Source of the DNA: Eumeta japonica
Taxonomy: Eukaryota > Arthropoda > Insecta > Lepidoptera > Psychidae
Direction of reading: 5' to 3'
Assembly (NCBI GenBank): GCA_005406025.1
Contig: BGZK01000741.1
Location: 62,001 to 126,000, forward strand
DNA: 64,000 nucleotides
A program made the translations under genes and the position numbers. The notes beneath the pieces are model-generated. The model saw nothing but the letters and a program-made list of their open reading frames with translations. It did no database searches and was not told where the DNA came from. Below, in pieces: positions 49,425-61,201 of this stretch (position 1 is the stretch's first letter; each line of letters begins with the position of its first letter).

Positions 49425-49700
49425 GTTCCTAGCATTGCTCCATTCAGGGTATAGACTTCCTTCAATTGTTTCCAATATTCAGGGTTTAGGACTGTTAACA
49501 TTTATTCTTTACCAGCTATTTTTTGGATTTCTTCAATGCAGCAATCTTTAGGTCTGTCGTTCATTCTTTTCCCGCTTGGACGTGTTCATTCGGTGATGCG
49601 CTTTGTCCAGCATTTGTCTGTAATCCTGGCTATGTATTCTTTTTCCATTTTAGCTGTTGTGTGTGGTGTCCTGCCTCTAATAATGTACTTTTTCTTCGAA
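49425..49700 (-). mobile_element. LINE C-terminal fragment, minus strand
   Basis: On the minus strand: KMEKEYIARITDKCWTKRIT, then a stop, RPSGKRMNDRPK, and EEIQKIAGKEW, continuing in frame-shifted form to PEYWKQLKE. This matches the conserved tail of many insect LINE ORF2 proteins (W-T-x-R-x-T-E-W, G-K-R-x-x-G-R-P, D-I-x-K-x-A-G-x-x-W). It is broken and faces the fragment at 48795. Confidence 0.75.
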
Positions 49701-50416
49701 TATTTTACCTCCAAAGTTTTTTAGTACATTATAAACACAAAATACTTCATAGCGCGAGCATAAACGTATTTCCTTTTTTGTTTTGTTTGGGAGTATCTAA
49801 GTTTGTGCTCCGTATATGAGACAAGACAACAAATAAGAGTTTGTAACCTTTTTATTGAGCTTTAATGGGAATTATGCTTTTAAAAAATTCTTGAAGATCC
49901 AGTACTTTTTCCATGTCATATTGATGCAGTGTTCTAACTCGTCTTCGTGTTGTGTCGCAAAAACGTAACATGTGAATATTTGTACTCTCTGTCTAACCTT
50001 CTGCTGAAAGGATTTGATATATTTTATTCCTTATATATTATGTACATTTATTTTTAAATATGTATTTACTATGGTAAATAAGCCAATTACATATATCAAG
50101 TAATATACTAATCTATTAAACAATCATCCTTAGTAATAGTACGACACACAATCTCTCTCTTTCACCCGCAAAATAATGAAAAAAAAATTTAATATATTTA
50201 ATGAAGTAATGCGTAAATAGCAATTACTAACTAACAATATACTTTTATTATCACGACGAAATTGCTCAGAATGAGAAAAATTGTTTCCTTAAATGTACAT
50301 GTGTTATTTAAATTGTAATTAAATCAATCATATTAATTAAGTCCACATTTTCGGTATCTAACGGGGACAGCGATTGCATTCACAACCTGCCATGCCCAAA
50401 CCAAATTCTTTATCTA

Positions 50417-50504
50417 CGCATTCAGAAAAGTCGTTCTTATGAAATTGTACATAAGATTTATATACAATTTTATGTACAATACAAGAACGACTTTCCTGAA
50501 CGCG
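50417..50504. repeat. Long imperfect foldback
   Basis: Arms of about 42 bases: the left begins CGCATTCAGAAAAGTCGTTCTT, the right ends AAGAACGACTTTCCTGAACGCG, and ATTGTACATAA pairs with TTATGTACAAT near the centre. About 5 mismatches; almost no loop. Confidence 0.75.
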
Positions 50505-51205
50505 TGTCGTGGTTGAGTAATATTTATTTAGAGATAAAGTAAATTCGTTTGATAAAAATCGTTTCGGTGATTTGTATTTACCTTTTAAAATAATAATACA
50601 TGTAACCGCGCTATTAATTAATTTAATTAGTGTATGTGTTAATATTGCAGGAGTTCTTCGAGAAAATACATATTTCTTTCTAATTTATCCTGTACATTTT
50701 TTTTGTCCAAATTAAATATCAGTAAATTGTATTTATATACATTAAAATATTACTATAATTTATAAATAACCCCCAAGACTACTTCTAATGAGGTGAGACG
50801 AGCGTTAGTGGTAGTTCTTCATTGCGGCTTAAAAACTATAAATTTTGCATTTTTTTACTTTGACTACTTCTTTATTTATTTCTCAAATTTTATATCTAGA
50901 GAAATATAATCTCAAATTATATTTCTTCATTTATTTCAAATGGTAATTGTCATAGCTATGATTACAATTTTTGAGAAGTGAAATCAAATAATTTAAAATG
51001 ACTGTAAAATACCTAATAAAGAAAAGTAACACATATGACTAACGATTCCGTTTTTTTTGCCGGTTGCCACTTCGATTCTTAACAGCTTTTTAACATGTAC
51101 CTAAGTAGCTTTGTGTATATCTGTAAAAATAGTAATTTTTTTATGTCACTTAACCGCCGTATTGTTCACATATAGAAGGACAGAAGTCGCTCAACGCAAT
51201 CAAAT

Positions 51206-51255
51206 GTTCATTTCCTTACCTGCTCTTTTATTAAATAGCAGGTAAAGAAATGAAC
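51206..51255. repeat. 19-bp hairpin with one mismatch
   Basis: GTTCATTTCCTTACCTGCT pairs with AGCAGGTAAAGAAATGAAC around a 12-base AT-rich loop. Confidence 0.75.
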
Positions 51256-51459
51256 TGTTCTATTGAACAGAGAAAAACTCGCCCATTCGCATTCAACATA
51301 TCACATAGTCGCAGCCTGTACATCGGTTAGCTTTTACGAGCGCGTTTGTATAATAATATACGCCGTGTCTGACGTGAAAGAGACCGAAAATTGTATTTTT
51401 CGATGTGTACGCGCACAAGGGAACATCGCGACCTATTAATTTTGTATTCAAGTCTTATG

Positions 51460-51790
51460 TAATTTTAATAACGAAGGCGACCGAAAGCAAATCGTAAACA
51501 AGATTACGGGGCGAGCTGTTTTTATACGATACGAGAAGCGGGAAGTCGGAAGATCTCGCGAAAGCAATATATTAAGGTCGCGACGGGCCGCGTTGAGAGA
51601 AAGAGAGAGAGTGTGTGCGATTCCCTTCACCCCGCCCTCCGCCGTCATTCGATAAACTAATTAAAACGTTATTGACTCAAGTCACCGAAATTATCCGTTC
51701 TACTTTCTCGCGTTGTTCGCGTAAAAGTCTAGCGCTGAGGGTGGTAGGGGTCTCGAGTCGTGACTGTCGTTTTGTTGCGTACGATTTTAT
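51460..51790. other. GC-richer patch in the 10.6-kb intron
   Basis: CpG-containing DNA (GGTCGCGACGGGCCGCG near 51574) with a GA-rich stretch after it and CACCCCGCCCTCCGCCG near 51628. Overlapping short open frames occur on both strands. No family recognised; a regulatory role is possible. Confidence 0.3.
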
Positions 51791-52064
51791 TTTACCCGCT
51801 GTCGGCTCTTACTCTCTCACGATCTACTTATTTCATAATGAAGGACTTGGACGTCAAGCCATCGTACACAGTACCTGTTGAGAGGTTTAATATATTTTTT
51901 TTTATCTCACAAACAGGGTTAAAAGTTTCGTTTACGTATAAAAGTAAGACTGTTTAAACGCGAGCTATTAGTGTTAATATTAATGTAGTCCTAATTGCAC
52001 TATTTTATTTTCCATAGGAAATGCGTGGGAAAAATTATTTCGTCTTCTTCTTAGCTAATTTCTT

Positions 52065-52118
52065 CATAGAATTATTATTTCTTAGCTAACTTCTTAGCTA
52101 AGAAATAATAATTCTATG
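52065..52118. repeat. Perfect 25-bp hairpin
   Basis: A 25-base arm beginning CATAGAATTATTATTTC and ending TTAGCTAA, four bases (CTTC), then its exact complement. Such perfection in neutral intron DNA suggests a recent origin. Confidence 0.9.
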
Positions 52119-54026
52119 CATTTCTTGTTACCATCGTCACTGGACCATGTTCAAAATAATACTCAAAAAATCACGTTTTCAGCATGTACAACTACATGCA
52201 TTTTTGGATAAGACTAACAATCCCGCTGTAATACTGGAAAATCGGTCAAATTTACGGTAAATTTAGTTTTGATCTTGAATAACATTTGAACAAGTAGATT
52301 TATTAAAAAAAAATGACTCTTAATATTAAAGTTAAGAGTTTGTGGTTTAATAGGCTTATTTTTATACTTGCACGAAACTTATAATCCAGTTTGCGAGAGA
52401 GTTTTTAATTTTTTTTTGAAACGACACGATAGTTTTGTTTTGTAACTTGAACCTTTATTTGTAGCTTAAAACAAATTACTTACTTTTTAATATAATTTTT
52501 GCAAAAGTGTTGTTAAATCATACAATGCAAACATTGTTTAACATTTTTCTTGTTAACATATTATCTTTTTTTTTTAGATCGAGGAGAGTTTAATCGATAA
52601 AAAAAACAGTAAAACAAAAATTTTAACTTCTTCACCTAACGACTTCAAAATAAAAACTATTCCAAAATAAATAAATATGCACTAAAAAGTAAAAAAATAA
52701 TTGCGTATTCTTCTACAACTTAATAATCAACTTATTTATTCTACTCATCAATATGTAGATATGATCTATGTGTTTACCACGCAAGAAGGTAAGAAGGCAC
52801 CTACCTACTTCAAATTTAACTCAACATATACTTTTAAATAACAAACAATGATCAAAATATTTTTAGAGTCCTCCTAAATAAAACGAAGTGAGAAATATTA
52901 GACTACTTGAAAGCCAATCAAATTATTACGATAAAATAATATAGTTATAATCATTGTTAGTTTTGGAGTCGGTATCAGCTAAGGAAACACTACAATATAC
53001 CTAGCAATAGACACTGACTTTAAAAAAAAAATCATCGCTTTGCAATAAATAAAAAAACGAAATTGGTTGGCGTGATATTGAGTTATTCGTCCATTCTTAA
53101 GACAAATTTAAGACGTATGGTTTTCTCATGGATGCCACTGTCAGAAATGGACCAAATTGAAAGGGACCACAAGGGAAGCACTAGCTTTAAATAAAAAAAG
53201 AATTATTAAAATCAGTTCACACAATCGAAAGTTCTGAGGTAACAAACGTAAAAAAAATACATTCGAATTGAGGACTTCCTCCTTTTTTGAAGTCGGTTAA
53301 ACATCTATGGGATTGCTTAGAAACTTGAAAGCTTTAATTGTCAAATATTTTAAGTATATAATTTATATGCACATCAAAAAAATATCAATTTCTTCAATAC
53401 CTTTGGCGGTAAAGAAAAATATTACGGAATTCGCCAAAAGTTTGTCAAACGATTAATCATATTTGAAGGTCTAAAATTGAAACATCGCCTAATGTACGAA
53501 GTATACATTGGGAGTTATTTGAATTTTAAAATGATTACTTTTATTCATTACGCATAATATCTATCGTGAACTATGGACAAAGTCATATTTTGAAGTGGGT
53601 TCAGAACCTTGATGTATAAGAAAATTGAACTATATTTATACCTACATTCTTTATAAAAAGATACGTCGCAAATTATTGATTCATTTATGTAAAGCGTATT
53701 TCTAACGAGGCTATTTAATTTTGCAATCAAGTATCTTCTTTCAAATCTTGTGAATTAATATTTTGTGCGTTCATATTGAGAATACGAAATAATTAATTAG
53801 GGGACTGTGTTACCGAAATTAAGGGATGCGTAAATTAGAATGTAGACAAAATGCTAATTACGATATAAAACGGATTTGTTAAATTAATTACTTTGGATTC
53901 ATAACATCATTATCAAGTCAGACATTGATGAAACATAAAACATATAATTTTACTCGACCTAGTCACTATTGTATGTCCGTGATTATGTCTATATAATGAT
54001 AGGGAAAGTAATTATACAAGATTAAA

Positions 54027-54096
54027 ATTTACATAATTTTATCTTCGTGTTTTGACGCTGGTAAAATTATGTAAATCAATAGGTAAAATTATGTTA
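54027..54096. repeat. Inverted repeat plus a third partial copy
   Basis: ATTTACATAATTTTATC (54027) pairs with GGTAAAATTATGTAAAT (54060); a further AGGTAAAATTATGTTA follows at 54081 in direct orientation. Confidence 0.65.
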
Positions 54097-55581
54097 TCAA
54101 CGTGCTACAAAAACATTTGAATTTGGTAATATTTTTCGAGATAAAGCTAAAAATATTAGGGACAAGTGAAATTAGGAACCGAATAGATCAGAAACATTAC
54201 AATACAATTATAGAAAAATTAATAAACTTCGGAAAAATTTACAGGCAAACATAAATCTTATCTTACAAGCGAATCGTTATGAATCCATTGAATTCTTTGT
54301 CGATACAGATTTCATGTGTGAAGTTTTGAAAGATCCATTGTTGAAGGTTTCATAATGTTTTTATTTTAAACTGAGAGGAGCATTAACCTTGTGTCCTTCA
54401 CACCGTCCCGACGCGTGGCAGACGTTGCTATCGAAAACTGTCACTAACGTGATGATAAAGTCCTGAACTAACATGTTCTGAGAAGTGTACAGCAAGTGGT
54501 GTAAGTCAAAAATTTATTAGTCAATTCGCTTGTGGTCAGGGTTGTAGTCCGGCGACTTCTACTTCAAAGTCGATTTTTAATTAGTCAGCTGTAATCTTAT
54601 TTTAAATACTGATTTGACAGTAATATCATGATTTCCTCAACCGAAGTGTAACCATTCATTACGTATCTCAAATCACAACGACACATTATGAAAAATAATT
54701 TTCGGATCTAATGAAAAATTTGGCTGTAAATAGTTAAATTATTTAGTGACGAATAACAGTAAAAGGCGGGTGTTCCAATTTTTTTGCCATTATGTCAACA
54801 TAAAAATAAAAGAAAGTGCAAAAAAATAAAATAAAAAAAAGCTTAAAAAATTAAAAAAATGTATACAAAGGACTCCATACCGTATTACGAGTATGTATTT
54901 CGTGCAACATATTTTGAAATGGTTTCCCATCATCGACGCAATTTAATAAATATTACTCATCTTTTAAATTTTTTGCACCAAAAGGAGCTTATGTTTAAAC
55001 CAACAATAGTTATTGTCACATAACATATATTCATGAATTACAAGCAACCGTATCATTTCTTATACCATGATACAGTTTTGAGCTGCCGACCAATGGTACG
55101 ATGTGTTGTATCTGGAGAATAAGTAGCCAATAAGTTAAAAACATTAGTTAGAATTTAATAAGTTTTTTCTCTTAACGAATAAAGTTAAAAGGAAAAATTA
55201 TAAGAAAACGAAATTATGAACGACGTTGTCGAGACGGAGTTTTGAAAAATTTTTTCCTATTAATTACGAACTTTTTGTACCTTGCCATTTGACATTTTAG
55301 AACTATTCCACATCAAGGCCATCCTTCGGGCCAATCGAAACTATTTTTATCTTTTTAATCGACAGCCGTGAATTTATTAATTAAACAGTATCGAAATGAA
55401 ATGAATTTCCAAGAACATGTATAATTTTGCAATACTGCACACAACTGCTCGCTGTGTTTTTTCCTTTGTTTGAACAAATTTAATTTAAAAACTTCGCCTT
55501 TGCTACGAGATTAAATTAAATACAGCACTTTATTCATTTAGCGCGAAATATTTTCATTAGATCTTTTACATGGTTCCGCAG

Positions 55582-55689
55582 GACGCGGGCAGCATCCTGG
55601 ACCCGCGCGCCGCGGCCGCCGTGGGCCAGTCGGAGCTGATGTCCATGTACGACGCCATGTTCTCTCAGTACAACGTCAAGATTGCGCAG
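55582..55689 (+). CDS. P5CS: P5CS exon: glutamate 5-kinase domain, AAAAVGQ motif
   Basis: Seen: 36 open codons, phase 0 at both ends, between acceptor ttccgcag and donor CAG|gtaatc. The peptide contains DPRAAAAVGQSELMSMYDAM and ends in QYNVKIAQ. The AAVGQ segment, followed by a long helix, is diagnostic of the glutamate 5-kinase domain of P5CS, and the same order occurs in fly and human proteins. The exon is markedly GC-rich in the surrounding AT-rich intron. The next expected segment (beginning with a V-L-V-T strand) is not found before the window ends, so the kinase is cut here and the reductase half is outside. Confidence 0.95.
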
Positions 55690-55824
55690 GTAATCGATAC
55701 GCTCTTATTCTGCATGCGATTCTTCTACATGTGACAATTCTGTGGCTGTTCGGACGTGCACGTTCTTGTTTGCGGGTTTTGGGAGTTACTTTAATTATTA
55801 GTCACGGCGACAGGTAACTCGTTC

Positions 55825-55960
55825 GACTCCGATGCGGCTGTCGGTCCGAGTTTCGACTCTTGTTCTGCTTATGTTTCCGATGTCCATTCTGTTCTCGACC
55901 TCGATCCCGGTGACGCTCAGTAGACGCCGGTTTGGCTTCTGGTCCGGTCCCTCTTGCAGG
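55825..55960 (-). repeat. Degenerate minisatellite, opposite orientation to 47875
   Basis: The + strand reads CGACTC, TCGACC and GATC(T/C)CG phrases, complementary in style to the GAGTCGA/GAAATCGA units at 47875. It starts about 135 bases after the exon at 55582. Overlapping open frames (55832-56257 plus, 55798-55998 minus) are attributed to this base pattern. Confidence 0.45.
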
Positions 55961-56887
55961 TTCAATTTTCGGCTACTACAACCACTCCGCGTACGCAATT
56001 TATTTCAAGATGATCGGTTTAAGAGCATCAAGTTTAAAAAAAAATTAAGTCTTTTTTTTGCTTTTGTACACATGACTTTTGCTTTAATCAAAAGTTCAGT
56101 TATTTTTGGTGCAGTTTCTAAATTTAATTGCTTTAGTGGTTTTTGCATAAAAGAAAAAGAAAAAAGACGAATGTGCAAAGTTTCGTTTTCGTATATAATT
56201 CATAAAATGATAATATTTTGGCTAGAGGTACATGCAATGCATACGCAAAATTTGTAGTTTATTAATTAAATACTTTCTACGTATAACAAACGAATGGAGA
56301 ATTTTGTATTATAAACATATAGGTACGTGTAATTATTGATATACTATAGAGTGGTAATTAATATTAAAGATTCTTGTAAATTAATATTTATTTTGATTCT
56401 ACATGCGCAGAATGTGGAAGAGATAAAAAAAAATATTTATGTTTTATAAGATTTTATGAATTATTTACAATTACCGTATCACAATTTTATTATAAGACTA
56501 CATATGCATGTATTATAATTCTTATATAAAAAATATTTATTACTTTTATTCGTGTAAAGTATTTACTAATTGTATATAAATAATAAATAACGTTCTTGTA
56601 TAGCTGTCGACTAACAGCGTTCGGTACCCAAAAGGGATTGCTTTAAAAGCTGCGGGTCGGACCTTCAAAGTCCTAACTGCTCTATGGTCGGACCGGAACG
56701 GTATCAACTATTCAACTAATAGTCAAGACATATTTCCCTGTAGCGTCCGTGTAACGTGACATCGTTGAAAATACAAAATGACGAACAATAGCGTTAACAA
56801 CGCGTGGAAAACATAGAAATCGGTGAATATTCTTTGAACGGTCGTCACAGACGCGGCATTCGTGTTTTTATTTTCATCTGTACTCAA

Positions 56888-56922
56888 CTGTACCCTCGTT
56901 GCCTGGCAACAGGGGTACAGTG
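56888..56922. repeat. Short GC-rich palindrome
   Basis: ACTGTACCCTCGTTGCC pairs with GGCAACAGGGGTACAGT with two mismatches and virtually no loop. Confidence 0.65.
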
Positions 56923-57654
56923 GTCGTGGAAATAAAATAAATTTACTCCTGCGAGCCGATCGCTACGATACGAGGGGTTAGGGGTTCCTGTCCCGTCTGG
57001 AAGCGGTGCGGTACTCTCGATTTGCTAGTGTTTCATCAGCTCCATTCGGATCTTAATGTCTCTAGTTTGTCGATGAATCAACAATTTGAGGTTAATGTTA
57101 AAATTGATAACTCAATTAAGTCTTCTTTAAATGATTATTTTAAATATTCGTCGACCATATATTTAATACTAATTTCATTACTTGCTGTTCTCATTTTTAA
57201 GGAATTTGATCATTGATGAGAAATTTCATTCTTGTGACCACCAAGTTCAACTCTCGTGTTAAATGCAAATTGGAGTCTATATAAAAATATATTTCACAAA
57301 TTTCATTACAACTTTTATCAACAATAAGATATGACTTAATAAAATATGGAAACTACGTATAGTATCAGATCACATGGTCAAGCGGGATGTTAACATTGTA
57401 TTTAGCATCATATACTGCTCTTAAGCGTAAGTTTTAGAATTTTCATGACTTACCTTCACTATATATTTAAATTACTTAGGTTCCGTCATTATTTGGAAAT
57501 ACGAAATGTTACTTCTGGAAACTCTTTTTTTTAAACCATAACATTTTCATTCGAACCTTATCGTTTCTGACGTCACTATTTTTATATCAATTTTTCGAAG
57601 ACATTCCATATAAAATACACAAGGATCACATTTCGACTGCTATTTTATTGTTTC

Positions 57655-58440
57655 GTCTACCATACTCTGTTTTCATTGCTGTACATTAACGTAAAGATCA
57701 GAATTCCATTATGGACAGTCAAACGTGTTTGTCTTAAAGAAGTTTTACTAGCCATAAGAGAAAGTAGCATCACACTCACTGTGTTTCCTGCATTCAATCT
57801 TCTTTCACTACATATTTCCACCATTTTTGCCGTCAATTCTAAGTATGCCAATCAAATAAATAAGCCCTTCCAATTGTTCAACTCTCTTGCCTTCTACAAA
57901 TACATCACATTCATTTATGCTTTTGCGTCTTTTAAACATCATTATCTTGATCTTACTGACATTTACTTTCATATCTTTTTCTTAACAAAGTCGTTTCTTT
58001 CGTTTACAATCTCCTGCAACTTGCACGTCGACGGCGGAAGAAATATTTGGTTGTTGGTGTCTACCTCAGACGGATAGCTCACCTATTTTCAGTCCACACG
58101 CATATTACTCGTTCCATACATGGATACAGTTTTCTGTATAATAAATATTCTTTATTCTATCATAAGATTTTTCTATATCTACGAAAGTACAGAAAGTCTT
58201 TCAGTCCTCGGTTAAAATTTTTGACTAATAATAATTGACATGTCAGAGCTGTTTCACTCTCATTTATAATCTTTTCAATTGCAATTTTCGCATACAGTTT
58301 GAACACGACGACGAGGAGACTTATACGGCGGTAATTTCCGCAAAACCTGCTTTGAGCCTTTCCCTTTATAAAGGGGTACAATAAGGGCTTTGCACCAGTC
58401 GTTAGGTACCCTACGGATTTTCCAGCATTTATTAAACAGC
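57655..58440 (-). mobile_element. LINE reverse transcriptase fossil, minus strand
   Basis: Reading from 58385 downwards: YPFIKGKAQSRFCGNYRRIS corresponds to the P-L-Y-K-G-K-x-x-x-x-x-N-Y-R-G-I-S block. After decayed sequence come a segment related to the V-S-K-T-K block and INAGN-like ERRLNAGNTVSVMLLSLM, then TRLTVHNGILIFTLMYSNE, matching the A-V-H-x-x-x-L-x-x-x-L-x-Y-G-S-E region near the end of the reverse transcriptase. Frames shift several times; not functional. Same general type as the fragments at 48795 and 49425. Confidence 0.82.
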
Positions 58441-61163
58441 TGGCACAGCAGGCTTGCTACTATACTATTATACCGTCATAATATTTTCATTTATGAGATA
58501 AATTTCTGTTGTAAACGGTCGAACAAACAATTGACAGACTGAAATTAAGCCTATAATCAAACGTATAACGCAATTAAAAACAGTAAAAACACATTTCAAA
58601 ATTACAATAATATACCTACTATTTATATTACACCTTTTTATTATGATATTTGAATAAATACAAATTTCAGTGCATGTAGAACGATAATATATAATTTATT
58701 GTGAATATGTTTTTACCTCCTACCTACCAAGTTTTTGTCTGACACGTACAGTAAGAATAATGAAAGAAAATACACGTAGCAGATTTATATAAGCTCGAAA
58801 TATAGTATCTTCGTATGTAGTATAAAATTACAGGTTATTTTTCTACTTGCGAAAAAAATTGCAAGAAAATCTAAGAAAAAGTTGCCTCTAATCCATGAGA
58901 AATTGTGTCGAGAGAAGAGAATCGTGTAAACAGTAAAAATAAGTGGCAAGAAATTTATGTGTATGAGTATTCTGTTTAGACAAATTGCGCAGCGCGAAAT
59001 AAATCATATGTACTTGCTCATAACAGTTTCAACGTATATGTACACGCCTTTTTTTGTTGTATTTGTTTGAACCACCCACGTTTTCTTCATTTACTGCTTT
59101 GTGAAACAGAAAGTGATATCACACCACATTATTTTGTTCTTCCAAGATGGCCGTTTTCTGAAAATAAATATAACGGCGTTTTGTAAGCTTATACCTATTT
59201 CTCAAAATGATTCACAGAGATAATAGATCTTGCCTTTGCACGATCCATACTTTTTTTGATTTTCGTGATAATTATCGTACGCATTCTTTTGATTTGGGTA
59301 CTTAAAATTTGGCCATTCTATTATTGTCCAATTACTTTAGTTTCCATAAATAACTCTATGGTGCCCTTTGCCCATTCTTTTATCACACATCAATTTTACA
59401 GTTTTTTTTTGTTACACCAGATTGATTTTGAAAAGGCTTTAAAAGGCCATTCCACTTTACACACTTTTTTCTACTAGTCACTAATGAGAAAAGTATATTG
59501 TTTGAAAGGAGAAACCTTTTGAGTGACTACTTTCTCACATGGCGACTTGCATAATTAACTTATAAGGACACTCCACATCAATTGCACAGGGTTCGCAGCC
59601 CAACTGTTTTGATTCCAGAACTCTGTTATAAATAGTTAATCGCGCTCGCCGTAAAATAACTACGTTGACCATAAATGGTTTTCAATTAAAATAATAAAAA
59701 ATAATAACACCTGCATTACATTTTGTCTTTTAATACGTTTGCACAGTAATAAATTGGACAAAACGAAATTGTGTACACAACGACTTTGTGCAGCTGTAAT
59801 TTTTCAGCATTTTTTCTCTCCATATGCGGCAATACTCATCTCTTTATCACTAGGCCAGATTTTCTGCAGTAATGTGGTACAATAGCGGCCTGACATCTTT
59901 TCTCAACACTGTTAACCAACACGAGTCTTTGGCGATCGGATACATCTTTGTCACACCTTATATCTAAGTTGCCCATAGAGTTTTCACCCTTGCAACCACA
60001 AACAGTCTCGTAATTATATCTTTACTCTCACTAATGTAAAATTAAAACACCGATGGATAGTATAATTTGTGTTTTCACATTTTGAAACGCAGTGGCCTGT
60101 GATTCCGTTTGGTCACAAACTACGTTTCACTATAACTAAATTCTTTTTAATCCAATAAAGTTAACATTGGGGTGATTAGAATTCTAAAATGAACTTAAAA
60201 TTATTAAAGTTCAAAGCAATAGTCACATTTGACATCTAATTTTCTTAATACTTGCATCTTACGACTTAACACTTAGTCGTTTTTAATACTATGTTTGCCT
60301 TTCTTAATCTTAACAAAACAAATGTAAGAGAATTATGAAAATTATCAAACGTATCATCTATCATATATTACATACAAACGTCTCACGTGTCACATATTAC
60401 ATACCACATTAACCGCTGAGAGTGTGCTTGGTTTGTTTTCAATCTAAACAATGTCAGTCATATTAAATTCATGGACTTCATATTAATAGTCGCAAAAAAG
60501 GTCTTGTATTTTTCTTTTTCTTCTATCTGCATCTGTCACTAACCGGACATCAAATTTAGAACCGTGAAATACTTCGCGGATTTTAAATACATTAGTAAGT
60601 CTTCAACGTATGCATTGCGTATGACTAGTTATTTGTCCTATGAATATCTATCTGCACATATTAGTATTAACAGATTGTTCCAATTTAGTTGCGAAACACT
60701 TCTCGAATTTGGCGTTTTATTATACTTCATGTCTCGATAGATAATTATTTGTTAAAATCTAAGTTTATTAGCTTTGTTAATTTGCTCAGTTTACTTAATG
60801 CATTAATTTATTTGGGTTTAATGTGTTATCCTTACTTACCATTGACTAACATCTGTGTCATTCCCACAGCACACTAGTCTATTCCGTTAAAAGTCTATAA
60901 GCGAACGATTTTTTCTTTCTTCACCCAAAATTGTTGAATCTTCCTAATCTCGAATAATGTAAAACATGTGTAGAAATTTAGCTCCTCCAGTATTGCGTTC
61001 GGAGGATAAAGATTTCACAAAGTTCTTGATATCGCCGCTAACATTACGTGAAATCACCACGGAATCGTCTGAAATAATAATCCCTTCTCTTCGTTACTCG
61101 AGTATAACGTTGAGGGGCCGCAATTCGTATCGTCGTCGTCCGCCCCTCGCATCACTTCTCACG

Positions 61164-61201
61164 CGAGAGAGACACGACACAAAGGTGTCGTCTCTCTCTC
61201 G
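61164..61201. repeat. 17-bp hairpin with one mismatch, GA/CT-rich
   Basis: CGAGAGAGACACGACAC, four bases, then GTGTCGTCTCTCTCTCG. Confidence 0.75.

Larger units (their letters stand above)
44956..55581 (+). other. P5CS: P5CS intron (10.6 kb)
   Basis: Starts gtgatg and ends ccgcag, phase 0. Holds two LINE fragments, several hairpins and a degenerate purine-rich repeat, listed separately. Elsewhere (44956-47850, 49760-50410, 52120-55580) I see only AT-rich DNA and a locally GC-richer patch at 51460-51790. Confidence 0.85.

Noticed and set aside
49523..49819. 98-codon + strand frame
   Set aside because: It is the antisense shadow of the minus-strand LINE C-terminal fragment.
55832..56257. 141-codon open frame just after the exon at 55582
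   Set aside because: The first third is the degenerate repeat and the rest is AT-rich intron. It cannot be an extension of the P5CS exon, because the donor gtaatc and the known protein end at 55689.
57022..57216. 64-codon frame considered as the next P5CS exon
   Set aside because: The peptide has no similarity to the kinase segment expected after the QYNVKIAQ end, and suitable splice sites are lacking.
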